6,307 bases of DNA from Phycisphaerales bacterium (GTDB taxonomy: Bacteria > Planctomycetota > Phycisphaerae > Phycisphaerales > SM1A02), in contig SLDM01000399.1 of the NCBI GenBank assembly GCA_007125255.1, forward strand, positions 1 to 6,307, given 5' to 3'. Below are positions 1-6,264 of the stretch, one piece after another; the first letter of the stretch is position 1; every line of letters starts with the position of its first letter. The notes beneath the pieces are model-generated. The model worked only from the letters and a program-made list of their open reading frames with translations, did not search any database and was not told where the DNA came from. The translations under genes and the position numbers were made by a program.

Positions 1-730
1 AGAGCATCGTCGCGTTGGAGTTCAGGCCGAGTTCATGCGCGGCCTTGTGCACATCCAGCCACTGGGTCGAGCGGATCTTGCCCTTGAAGACTTCATCGTG
101 CACGCGGTCATCAAAGACTTCCGCTCCACCGCCGGGCAGTGAGCCCAGGCCGGCATCGATCAGGTCCCGCAGCACGCTCTTGATGCCTTCGTAGCCCTCC
201 CGGCCGCGCTGGCTGACCTTGGCGAGGTGGACAATCTCCACCGCCGTGAAGGCCTTGATGTGCAGTTGCGGGGCCGCTTCACGAATCGTACGCAGCATCG
301 TGGTGTAATAATCGAACTTCAGCCAGGGATGCAGCCCACCCACGATGTGCATCTCGGTCGCGCCGGAGGCGACGGCCTGGTGCGCTTCCTCGCGGATCTG
401 CTCCACGGAATGCTCGTACGCGCCGTCCTGGTCCTTCTTGCGGTGAAAAGCGCAGAACTTGCACGAGAGCGCGCAGATGTTCGAGTAGTTGAGGTGGCGG
501 TTGATGTTGTAGTACGCCACATCGCCGTGCAGACGCCGGCGAACGCGATCGGCCAGCTCACAGAGCGTCCAGATATCCGGGGTTTCGTAGAGCAGCAGCC
601 CCTCTTCAACGGAGAGGCGCTCCCCCTGTTCGACCTTCTCGACGATCGGCGCAAGGCGGGGATCGAAGCCGGGCTTCGCAGCGGACTTCGGGGGGGGAGA
701 GGATTCCGTTCGGGGCGTGAAGGTCGTCAT
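1..730 (-). CDS. mqnE: Aminofutalosine synthase MqnE, 5' part (C-terminus outside window)
   Basis: MqnE is a radical SAM enzyme that joins the enolpyruvyl group of 3-[(1-carboxyvinyl)oxy]benzoate to the adenosyl moiety of SAM, giving aminofutalosine in the futalosine route to menaquinone; it is cytoplasmic. My own minus-strand translation gives 243 residues with no stop before the left edge. Seen: the radical SAM cluster motif C86-x3-C90-x2-C93 within NICALSCKFCAF, preceded by HGDVAYYNINRHLNYSN; then GATEMHIVGGLHPW (124-136), AFTAVEIVHLAKVS (160-173), SLPGGGAEVF (197-206) and GLNSNATML at the edge. These runs fit MqnE better than MqnC or CofH-type relatives. From memory the family is about 370-400 residues, so roughly 60% is present. 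The ATG at 728-730 is the first possible start, because an in-frame TGA lies two codons upstream (734-736); the ribosome binding site is weak. Residues 1-20 are a Pro/Ser-rich leader not typical of the core. It is divergent from the coiled-coil gene. Confidence 0.93.
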   Translation of the reverse strand, partial: MTTFTPRTESSPPPKSAAKPGFDPRLAPIVEKVEQGERLSVEEGLLLYETPDIWTLCELADRVRRRLHGDVAYYNINRHLNYSNICALSCKFCAFHRKKDQDGAYEHSVEQIREEAHQAVASGATEMHIVGGLHPWLKFDYYTTMLRTIREAAPQLHIKAFTAVEIVHLAKVSQRGREGYEGIKSVLRDLIDAGLGSLPGGGAEVFDDRVHDEVFKGKIRSTQWLDVHKAAHELGLNSNATML

Positions 731-910
731 GGCTCAGTTCCGTGGTGCATGGTAGGCCATCTGCGCAGTTCGGGTCGTGCGGGCGATGGTGGCGGCGAGG
801 GATCACAAAGTGCGCCGGTTGCCTTGATTGGCGGTCCGGAACGGCCGATATCCGGCGGCAGCGCCTCCGGCCATTGACCACCCTTTCCGATTTCTTCCAG
901 CGAGCAACCC
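731..910. promoter_or_regulatory. Divergent intergenic region between mqnE and the coiled-coil gene
   Basis: This 180-bp stretch separates two outward-facing starts and should hold both promoters. On the plus strand TTGATT (824-829) is followed after 17 bases by GATATC (847-852), a weak sigma-70-like pair that could serve the 911 gene; its -10 match is only three of six. I could not pick a convincing promoter for mqnE. CCGG-containing blocks recur at 835-870 without forming a clear long dyad. No RNA gene was recognised. Confidence 0.3.
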
Positions 911-3142
911 ATGGACCAGAAGCCACGCGACGTTGCCCCCTCCTCCGAAGAGAATGCTCCGGCCGACACCTCGGCCCGGCCCGTGCCCGATGCCGGTTCC
1001 CCCGCACCCGCACCCGGCGCCCGGGAGCAGGGCGATCAGGTTCTGGACATCATTGCCGGCGTGGAGAGTCAGCTCGCGCGACTGAAAACCGCGCGGCAGT
1101 CGCAGGAAGCGGAGATCAACGCGTTATCGGAACGCTACGAGGCGATCGCCAGCGCCGAACAGGAGCTCGAATCGGCCCGCAACTCCATCGAGCAGGAGCA
1201 GCGGCGGCTCGCGGAAGAACATGACAAGCTCGAGGCGGCGCAAGCCGAGCTCGAATCGGAGCGCGCCACCTGGACCGAACAGCACGACCAGCAGGAGACC
1301 GTCCTTCGCCAGCAGCGCGAAGAGCTCAACCAACGCGAGACCGCACTGAATGAACAGCGCGAGCAGCTCGCCGCCCGTGAGCAGGAGCTCGAGTCCCGGC
1401 GCAGTGCGCTGGACGAGGAACGGGCCGCCTTCGCTGAAGAGCAACGGGAGCTGACCAAGCGCGTCGAACAGGCCGAATCAAACGTCGGCGAACTCATGCC
1501 GCAGCTCGAACAGGCCCGCACCGAACTGGAAGAGCGAGAAAGCGCGCTGGCGCAGGCGCGGGAGCAAAGCGAGAGCCTGCAGGATGAGCTCGAAACTCTG
1601 CGCGCCGGGAAAAGTGAGTCCGACGAGCGGATCGCCGCACTGGACAAGGAACTGAACGAACGCCGGAATGAGCTGGCTTCGCTTGAAGCGGAGTGCGAAT
1701 CCCTGCGCACCAAGCTCTCCGATCGCCAGAAGCATCTCGAACTGGCCGGGCAGAAGCTGACCGAGTTGTCCCAGGCGCTCGATGAACAGAACGAACAGCT
1801 CGAACAAGGTGCGGCCGCCATGGCGCTCGCGGAGCAGCAACAGCGCGAGATCCGATCGCTCAAGAAGCAGCTCGAGTCCGCCCCCACCCCGGCAGCGCCG
1901 GTTCCAGCCGCCGAGGTTCAGGTGGACCGGGACGCGCACGAGGCCGCGATCCGGGAGCGCGATACCCAGATCGACGCGCTGCAGCGTGAGCTCGATTCAG
2001 CCCGGACCGCGGCGCGGGCGATCGATGAGAAGGGTGACCAGGGCGGCGCGGATGCTGCCGACGTGGAACTGTTGCGGGAACAGATCGAGGTTCTGCAGCA
2101 GGAGCTCACCGAAGCGCGCGAGCAGGCGGCGGAATCCGCGGCCCAGGGCGGACCGTCCGATGCCCCGGCCGGTTCGAACCTCGATGCGGAGCGACTGCGA
2201 GAACAGGCGCGCCGCATCAGTGAGGTCGCGAAGCATCTCAAGCGGCGCCGTGAACGCCTCAAGCGGATGCGGCAGCTGCTCAAATCGCGCAGCAGCGCGA
2301 CCCGGACCGCGCCGGGTGCGGCCAGCTCGTTCGATCAGGAACAGCACGCCGCCCAGATCGCCCACCTCGATCAGAAACGGCAGGAACTGGAAGCCGCCCG
2401 GCACGTCCTGGCCGTCTCTGAGAATCAGATGGTCCGCCAGTGGGCGCGGTCACGGGCCGTCACGCTGGTGGTCTGGTTCCTGATCCTGATCGCCGGCAAT
2501 GCCATCGCCGCGTGGATGCTGACCGACCAGCTCTTCCCAGCCGTACAGACGGCCTCGGCGACGATCGAGCCGCGCACCAGTCGCAGCTCGCCGCTGAAGC
2601 CGGAGACGCTCGAACAATGGCAACTCTGGCATGCCGAGCAGTTCACCAATGACCGTTTCCTCCGCACACTGGCCCGGCGCATGTCCGAACGGCGACTCGA
2701 CGCGTGGGCGGACGAATCACAGCTCCGCGCGAAATTTCTCGATCACATGACGGTCGATCGGGGACCGGACGGCAAGACCGTTCTCACGCTGGCCGGCACG
2801 AATCGCCAGGAGCTCCTCGCCGTACTCGACGTGACGGTGTCCACCCTGGTGGCCGAATCGAGTCGCCAGATGGGGGTGCGCGGCGATCAGGCGTGGGCGG
2901 TCGCGCTCAACGAGCGTGAAGTCGGCGGGCAGACGCGCTTTGCCACGCTCAACGACTGGTCGATGCAGAATGACCGCCTGATGCAACTCGCGGCGGTGTT
3001 CGGCGGGACCATGCTGCTGAGCTTCGGCGCCATCTTCCTTGTGTACACACGCCTGGTCCGGGCGAAGCGCATCTTCGACCAGGACGATGTTGCCTTTCAG
3101 GATGATTCGGACGGGCAGGGCTACGAGCTGAACCTTCGCTGA
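911..3142 (+). CDS. Long coiled-coil, two-pass membrane protein with a possible reduced Wzz-like domain
   Basis: Function is not established. The 743-residue product has four parts. Residues 1-45 are a Pro/Ala/Glu-rich disordered head. Residues about 50-322 form a long heptad-rich helix full of Glu, Gln, Arg, Leu and Ala, with recurring EQELES blocks (83-88 and 157-162). A Pro-rich break at 324-334 is followed by shorter helices (340-410, 424-460, 475-508), including a very basic patch KHLKRRRERLKRMRQLLKSR (441-460). Two hydrophobic segments follow, about 517-537 and 692-714, enclosing about 155 residues; an acidic tail (718-743) ends the protein. No signal peptide is seen, so the coiled coil and the tail are predicted cytoplasmic and the enclosed region extracytoplasmic. 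That region (HAEQFTNDRFLRTLARRM, then a short strand pair, then a helix) reads like a shortened polysaccharide co-polymerase domain; this is a tentative fold guess. Start ATG 911 has only a weak upstream purine run. The reading frame is certain; function confidence is low. Confidence 0.92.
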   Translation: MDQKPRDVAPSSEENAPADTSARPVPDAGSPAPAPGAREQGDQVLDIIAGVESQLARLKTARQSQEAEINALSERYEAIASAEQELESARNSIEQEQRRLAEEHDKLEAAQAELESERATWTEQHDQQETVLRQQREELNQRETALNEQREQLAAREQELESRRSALDEERAAFAEEQRELTKRVEQAESNVGELMPQLEQARTELEERESALAQAREQSESLQDELETLRAGKSESDERIAALDKELNERRNELASLEAECESLRTKLSDRQKHLELAGQKLTELSQALDEQNEQLEQGAAAMALAEQQQREIRSLKKQLESAPTPAAPVPAAEVQVDRDAHEAAIRERDTQIDALQRELDSARTAARAIDEKGDQGGADAADVELLREQIEVLQQELTEAREQAAESAAQGGPSDAPAGSNLDAERLREQARRISEVAKHLKRRRERLKRMRQLLKSRSSATRTAPGAASSFDQEQHAAQIAHLDQKRQELEAARHVLAVSENQMVRQWARSRAVTLVVWFLILIAGNAIAAWMLTDQLFPAVQTASATIEPRTSRSSPLKPETLEQWQLWHAEQFTNDRFLRTLARRMSERRLDAWADESQLRAKFLDHMTVDRGPDGKTVLTLAGTNRQELLAVLDVTVSTLVAESSRQMGVRGDQAWAVALNEREVGGQTRFATLNDWSMQNDRLMQLAAVFGGTMLLSFGAIFLVYTRLVRAKRIFDQDDVAFQDDSDGQGYELNLR

Positions 3143-3195
3143 GCCCGGCCGCACGGGCCGCAGGGTCCGGAAATCCCGCCGGAGCGCGGGCGTTG
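3143..3195 (+). terminator. Cluster of small GC-rich hairpins after the coiled-coil gene, possible terminator
   Basis: Directly after the TGA there are overlapping short dyads: CGGCC (3146-3150) with GGCCG (3156-3160); TCCGG (3166-3170) with CCGGA (3179-3183); and CCCGC (3175-3179) with GCGGG (3186-3190). The last two are mutually exclusive. None is followed by a T-run, so a classical intrinsic terminator is not shown. Position after the stop codon is the main support. Confidence 0.3.
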
Positions 3196-3295
3196 CGCCA
3201 AGCTGTCCGGGTTGTGCGGGCCCGACGGGTCACACTCTGCAGGACTCGACCGAACCGACGAATCCATTCCGTCGATGTCACCTCCGGAAGTACCC

Positions 3296-3313
3296 GTCAT
3301 CGGAACCGATGAC
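3296..3313. promoter_or_regulatory. Perfect 18-bp palindrome upstream of the small gene, candidate operator
   Basis: GTCATCGG (3296-3303), two bases AA, then CCGATGAC (3306-3313) form a perfect inverted repeat of 8-bp arms. It continues, after one mismatch, with CC/GG (3293-3294 and 3315-3316). It lies 32 bp before the preferred start of the small gene at 3345. Size and symmetry suit a dimeric regulator. A two-base loop makes an RNA hairpin less likely, though a slightly opened loop is possible. No bound regulator can be named. Confidence 0.45.
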
Positions 3314-3326
3314 AGGGATGGATGAT

Positions 3327-3334
3327 GGAAAGGA
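3327..3334 (+). promoter_or_regulatory. Ribosome binding site that decides the start of the small gene
   Basis: GGAAAGGA lies ten bases before the ATG at 3345-3347 and is the best Shine-Dalgarno match here. The upstream in-frame ATG codons at 3309 and 3318 have no comparable site, and the first overlaps the 18-bp palindrome, so 3345 is preferred. Confidence 0.55.
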
Positions 3335-3344
3335 CGGTGCGACC

Positions 3345-3626
3345 ATGGCCATGACGCCGCGATATCATGACGCTGATCTTGAGGATAAGCTCGAGGACCA
3401 GGAGGAACCCTGCCTGCGCTTCCCGACCGAGGCGGTGCGGGCCCTCGGCCGAAAGACCGCAACGTCGTACAAGTTCCCGTGCGCTCACGTGGAGCCGTCG
3501 ACACGGGCGGGCGACGATGTGATGCACGCTTTCGACATTGTCAGTCGTCGAATGGAAGACCTCGCGCGGGAACTCGACTGCCTGCCCGGGACGGGCGGAG
3601 ACGAAGACCCTCCGCGGGCGGCCTGA
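3345..3626 (+). CDS. Small acidic hypothetical protein (93 aa)
   Basis: I do not recognise this family. From the preferred start the product is 93 residues, soluble-looking, with no signal peptide or membrane segment. The N-terminal part (DADLEDKLEDQEEP, 9-22) is strongly acidic; a basic middle (RALGRKTATSYKFP, 32-45) follows; then comes a predicted helix (DDVMHAFDIVSRRMEDLARELD, about 57-78) and an acidic Pro-rich tail. Cysteines sit at 23, 46 and 79 with no zinc-ribbon spacing. Codon third positions are mostly G or C, as in the neighbouring genes, which supports coding on this strand. The opposite-strand frame here is Arg/Pro/Ser-rich like a shadow. Starting at the earlier ATG 3309 would give 105 residues. 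The gene faces the exported-protein gene, with 52 bp between the stop codons and no clear terminator. Reality of the gene: moderate. Confidence 0.6.
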   Translation: MAMTPRYHDADLEDKLEDQEEPCLRFPTEAVRALGRKTATSYKFPCAHVEPSTRAGDDVMHAFDIVSRRMEDLARELDCLPGTGGDEDPPRAA

Positions 3627-3678
3627 ACAGCGCTTCCCTTCTATGCCCCCCGCCATGCCCCCGGCGACTTCAGAACAC

Positions 3679-4488
3679 TTATTCCGATTCGCGCCGGGCG
3701 GCACGTTGCAGCAGCTCTTCCAGACGCGCGCGGCGGTATTCCTCATCGCCGAAGAGCGTACCCGGCGCGGTGAGCGTCTCCTCTTCTCCGGTTTCGGGAC
3801 GAAACGAAGGCGGCCCGGACATGGGCCGCACGGGCTGCATGGCATGGCCGTTCACTGCCGCCGTCCCGTTTCCATCGGTGATCCGTAAACTGCCGCGGGC
3901 GGAGGTCTGCAGCGGTTCAAGCTGAAAGCGATGGTCGACCCGATACCGCGGCGCTCCCGCCTCATGGCGACGACCCGTCGTGAGCACGCGCGGAGAGGCC
4001 GCATCTTCGAATGACCCGTACGGCGTACCGATATGGAACACCGTCCCGGCGGGGATGAGAGGGAACTGACCCTGCTGGGTATTGGCGTAGACCGACTGCG
4101 GGAAGACCGCGTAGAGGGCCCCGTCGGCGCGGGCCAGCAGGCTGCTTCCCGGCAGGCGGTAGACATTCTCGAAACTCGTCGGCTGGCGCAGTCCGGAATC
4201 CACTCGTCTCAAGCTGTGGGAAAGCGGTCCGACATCTTCGACCGACGCATCGAGCGGTCGCAGGCCGCCCACGCCGGAACGGCCGAAGTCGGCTGATCCG
4301 GGACGGCCGACCCGCGGATCGATCAACTGCACGGCTCCGAGTTCTCGCTGGATCGCGGTCTCATCGTCCGCGCTCCGGGCCGAGTCGCAGACCCATAGCG
4401 TCGTCACGATGGCGGCAGCCACCGGAATCCAACGCCATTCCGTGGGCCAGGGTCGTGTGCGGAAGCAGTTCTGCAGCATGGCCGGCAT
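3679..4488 (-). CDS. Exported protein of unknown function with signal peptide (269 aa)
   Basis: No known family recognised. The N-terminus is a classical Sec signal: a basic and Trp-containing n-region (RTRPWPTEWR, 10-19), a hydrophobic core (WIPVAAAIVTTLWV, 20-33) and a likely cleavage around ARSA/DDE (after 39 or 40). No lipobox is convincing: the Cys at 34 is followed by DSARS rather than the usual small residue. The mature part is about 229 residues, mostly polar, with a central region (SSLLARADGALYAVFPQS and PLIPAGTVFHIGTPYGS) that looks beta-rich and folded, and a C-terminal helix ending in RLEELLQRAARRESE. An extracytoplasmic or periplasmic location follows. The open frame extends upstream to 4803, but that extension is Arg/Pro-rich, overlaps the EAL-HDOD gene, and would bury the signal peptide, so the ATG at 4486-4488 is chosen; ATG 4477-4479 is the alternative. 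The start is preceded by GGATAGA. Stop is TAA at 3679-3681. Confidence 0.85.
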   Translation of the reverse strand: MPAMLQNCFRTRPWPTEWRWIPVAAAIVTTLWVCDSARSADDETAIQRELGAVQLIDPRVGRPGSADFGRSGVGGLRPLDASVEDVGPLSHSLRRVDSGLRQPTSFENVYRLPGSSLLARADGALYAVFPQSVYANTQQGQFPLIPAGTVFHIGTPYGSFEDAASPRVLTTGRRHEAGAPRYRVDHRFQLEPLQTSARGSLRITDGNGTAAVNGHAMQPVRPMSGPPSFRPETGEEETLTAPGTLFGDEEYRRARLEELLQRAARRESE

Positions 4489-4676
4489 TCTATCCGTTCT
4501 ATCGGCGGAGCGGCACCGTTCGGAAGAGGGGGGGTCCGGGAATCGTTCCACGGCAATTCCCTTGCCGGTCGCGACCAATTCTCTCATGTCCCGGTATCGA
4601 TCTGCCGTATAAGGGGTGAACGGCCCGTCACCGGGACGAGGCCGGACACGAGGACCTGAATTGGGGAGGCCCTTCC
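4489..4676. promoter_or_regulatory. Divergent intergenic region between the exported-protein gene and the EAL-HDOD gene
   Basis: This 188-bp stretch must drive both outward-facing genes. For the plus gene a good -10 candidate, TATAAG (4608-4613), differs from consensus at one base but has no recognisable -35 at 16-18 bases; transcription would then start near 4620 and leave a leader of about 57 bases. That leader has competing small dyads: CGGCC (4621-4625) with GGCCG (4640-4644), or CCCG (4624-4627) with CGGG (4632-4635). On the minus strand GATAGAA occurs twice at a nine-base interval just before the exported-protein start, the second copy running into its ATG. No riboswitch was recognised. 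Confidence 0.4.
4663..4669 (+). promoter_or_regulatory. Strong ribosome binding site of the EAL-HDOD gene
   Basis: GGGGAGG ends seven bases before ATG 4677-4679. A second ATG follows immediately (4680-4682), so initiation at either codon is possible and would change the product by one Met. Confidence 0.7.
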
Positions 4677-5924
4677 ATGATGTATGCGTGCATGGCCCGT
4701 CAGCCGATCTTTGACCAGGATCGGTCGGTCTTTGGATACGAACTGCTCTTCCGCTCCGGACCCGAGAACGTCTTCTGCGGGATGGATGATAACCTGGCGA
4801 CAACGGCCCTCATCAACGACACCATGCACGTTCATGATCTGCCGACGCTCACCGATCGCCGAAAGTGCTTCATCAACATCACCAAGGATATTCTCGTTCA
4901 GGAGACCTACAGCTTCCTTCCTCCGGAACTCACCGTGCTGGAACTGCTCGAAACGGTTGAGCCGGATCGCGAACTGATCCAGGCGTGTCAGAAAGCCAAG
5001 TCGAACGGCTATACCATCGCGCTCGATGACTACATGCTCGAGAAGAAGTTCGAGTGCCTGCTTCCGGTGATTGATATCCTGAAGGTCGAGTTCCTCGGCC
5101 TTGATGATGAACAACGCGCCATCGCCGCCGCGAAGTCCCGGACGCACGGTTTTCAACTGCTCGCGGAGAAGGTCGAGACGCATGCTGACTTCAAGCAGGC
5201 GCAGAACCTCGGCTACGCTTTCTTCCAGGGGTTCTTCTTCTGCCGGCCGGAGATGATTCAGGAGCGCGCCCTGCCCGAGAACGAGCAGAGTTGCATGCGG
5301 CTGATCGAGCAGCTCAACCAGCCGGAGATGAACCTCGATCAGCTCGAGGAAATCATTCGGCAGGACCTGACGCTTTCGTACAAGCTGCTGAAGTACCTCA
5401 ACTCCGCCGCGTTCGGTTTCCGCAGCAAGATCGAATCGATCAAGCACGCGATGGTGCTGCTGGGTGATCGGCAGTTGCGCAAATGGGCGTCGGTCGTCGC
5501 GCTCGGTTCGATCGCAGGCCGCAAACCCTCGGAGCTGCTGGTGAACTCCCTGGTCCGAGCGCGATTCTGTGAGCAGCTTGCCGATCAACTCGGCCTCGCC
5601 GCCCGCAAGGGCGATCTCTTCATGCTCGGCATGTTCTCCATCCTCGAAGCGCTGCTGGACAAACCGATGAAGGACCTGATCGCGGGGATGCCGCTGCCGG
5701 AAGACATCGTGGCGACGCTGACGGGGGAGTCCTCACCGCTGTCGGACATTCTCGAGATCGTGCTCGCTTTCGAGCAGGCGAACTGGATTCGTTTCGGCGA
5801 GCTGGTCCAGTCCCACCAGGTCGAAGAGAAAACCATCTGCGCGGCCTACTCCGAGGCGATCGTCTGGGCGACCGAGCTGAACCGTCAACTCTCCCAGCCC
5901 GTGCCGCAGGCCGAAGCGGCCTGA
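4677..5924 (+). CDS. EAL-HDOD (YuxH-like) signalling protein
   Basis: A 415-residue cytoplasmic protein with an N-terminal EAL-type domain (about 3-200) and a C-terminal HDOD domain (about 205-400), the arrangement and length usual for YuxH-like proteins. EAL domains bind or hydrolyse cyclic di-GMP; HDOD domains are HD-fold relatives without the metal-binding His-Asp pair and act in signalling. Seen: QPIFDQ (9-14), YELLFR (21-26) for the EAL signature, FINIT (65-69), LELLETVEP (88-96), IALDDYM (114-120), DILKVEF (133-139), LLAEKVET (161-168), FFQGFFF (182-188). Candidate ligand residues E22, N67, E89 or E92, D117, D118, K136, E164 and Q184 are present, but the usual DDFGTG loop is replaced by DDYMLEKK, and the K-x-D aspartate is Glu138. 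The HDOD part shows YLNSAAFGFRSKIESIKHA and LLGDRQLRKW. Catalytic activity is therefore doubtful; binding or scaffolding is possible. It has its own strong ribosome binding site and no co-directional neighbour within 1 kb. Confidence 0.96.
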   Translation: MMYACMARQPIFDQDRSVFGYELLFRSGPENVFCGMDDNLATTALINDTMHVHDLPTLTDRRKCFINITKDILVQETYSFLPPELTVLELLETVEPDRELIQACQKAKSNGYTIALDDYMLEKKFECLLPVIDILKVEFLGLDDEQRAIAAAKSRTHGFQLLAEKVETHADFKQAQNLGYAFFQGFFFCRPEMIQERALPENEQSCMRLIEQLNQPEMNLDQLEEIIRQDLTLSYKLLKYLNSAAFGFRSKIESIKHAMVLLGDRQLRKWASVVALGSIAGRKPSELLVNSLVRARFCEQLADQLGLAARKGDLFMLGMFSILEALLDKPMKDLIAGMPLPEDIVATLTGESSPLSDILEIVLAFEQANWIRFGELVQSHQVEEKTICAAYSEAIVWATELNRQLSQPVPQAEAA

Positions 5925-6011
5925 GCCGGCAACGGGTCGATCGCGGCAGGAGGCAAGGCCACACGGCCGCGCAATTGACGTTCGATTTCGTACTGGATGA
6001 CCGTCGAGCCG

Positions 6012-6093
6012 CTTCGTGGCCTTCGTGCCTCTCAGTCACTTCGTCACTTCACCGGACCTCCATTCGTGCCTTCGTGCCTTCCCTTCGTCCTTT
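6012..6093. repeat. Degenerate CTTCGTGCC short-unit repeat patch
   Basis: TTCGTG or TTCGTC recurs six times: CTTCGTGGC and CTTCGTGCC in tandem (6012-6029), CTTCGTCAC (about 6039-6047), ATTCGTGCC and TTCGTGCC in tandem (6062-6078), and CTTCGTCC (about 6083-6090). Intervening bases are also pyrimidine-rich (CTCAGTCACTTC). Units are about 8-9 bases and imperfect. I associate this repeat type with planctomycete intergenic DNA from memory; its function is unknown. Confidence 0.7.
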
Positions 6094-6166
6094 CATCGCG
6101 CGGGAATGGCGGAGCAGGGTGCCACTGGTCGCCATCCTTCGGTCGGGTGATCGTGCTTCCATCCCG

Positions 6167-6206
6167 CACGGCCGACTCCCGCTGGTCGCTGGCCGTGGCA
6201 CCCCCC
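6167..6206 (+). repeat. REP-like hairpin element, copy A
   Basis: CACGGCC (6167-6173), a 17-base loop (GACTCCCGCTGGTCGCT) and GGCCGTG (6191-6197) form a perfect 7-bp stem, followed by GCACCCC. The layout, loop length, loop start GACTC, loop end TCGCT and 3' flank match copy B at 6265. There is no T-run, so it is not a classical terminator. Confidence 0.7.
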
Positions 6207-6235
6207 GGTCCGGTCCTGCGCGCACCCGTGCCCCC

Positions 6236-6263
6236 GCGCCCTGCTCGCGCCCTGCTCGCGCCC
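6236..6263. repeat. 11-base tandem repeat, about 2.5 units
   Basis: GCGCCCTGCTC occurs at 6236-6246 and 6247-6257 without change, followed by the partial unit GCGCCC (6258-6263). It lies between the two hairpin elements and runs into the flank of copy B. Confidence 0.75.
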
Positions 6264-6264
6264 G

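Noticed and set aside
227..877. 216-codon plus-strand open frame
   Set aside because: It lies antisense over mqnE, whose radical SAM cluster motif and family signatures make the minus strand the coding one; the plus product shows no recognisable domain.
1135..1887. 250-codon minus-strand open frame, Ser/Cys-rich
   Set aside because: It mirrors the Glu/Gln/Leu/Ala-rich coiled coil on the plus strand; such Ser/Cys/Arg composition is typical of an antisense shadow.
3297..3845. 182-codon minus-strand open frame over the small gene
   Set aside because: Low-complexity Arg/Ser/Pro-rich product, overlapping both the small plus-strand gene and the end of the exported-protein gene in another frame.
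4621..4662. Cyclic di-GMP riboswitch in the leader of the EAL-HDOD gene
   Set aside because: The putative leader is only about 57 bases with two weak competing dyads; no GEMM-type core is visible.
4489..4803. N-terminal extension of the exported-protein frame to an ATG at 4803
   Set aside because: The extension is Arg/Pro-rich, overlaps the EAL-HDOD coding region and would place 105 residues before an obvious signal peptide.
4584..5588. 334-codon minus-strand open frame
   Set aside because: It is antisense to the EAL-HDOD gene, which has clear domains and a strong ribosome binding site; long antisense frames are common in GC-rich genes.
6012..6093. CRISPR array
   Set aside because: Units are only 8-9 bases, degenerate, and there are no spacers of even length.
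6167..6206. Intrinsic terminator of the EAL-HDOD gene
   Set aside because: The hairpin is over 240 bp from the stop codon, has a 17-base loop and is followed by C-runs rather than T-runs; its twin at 6265 makes a repeat element more likely.
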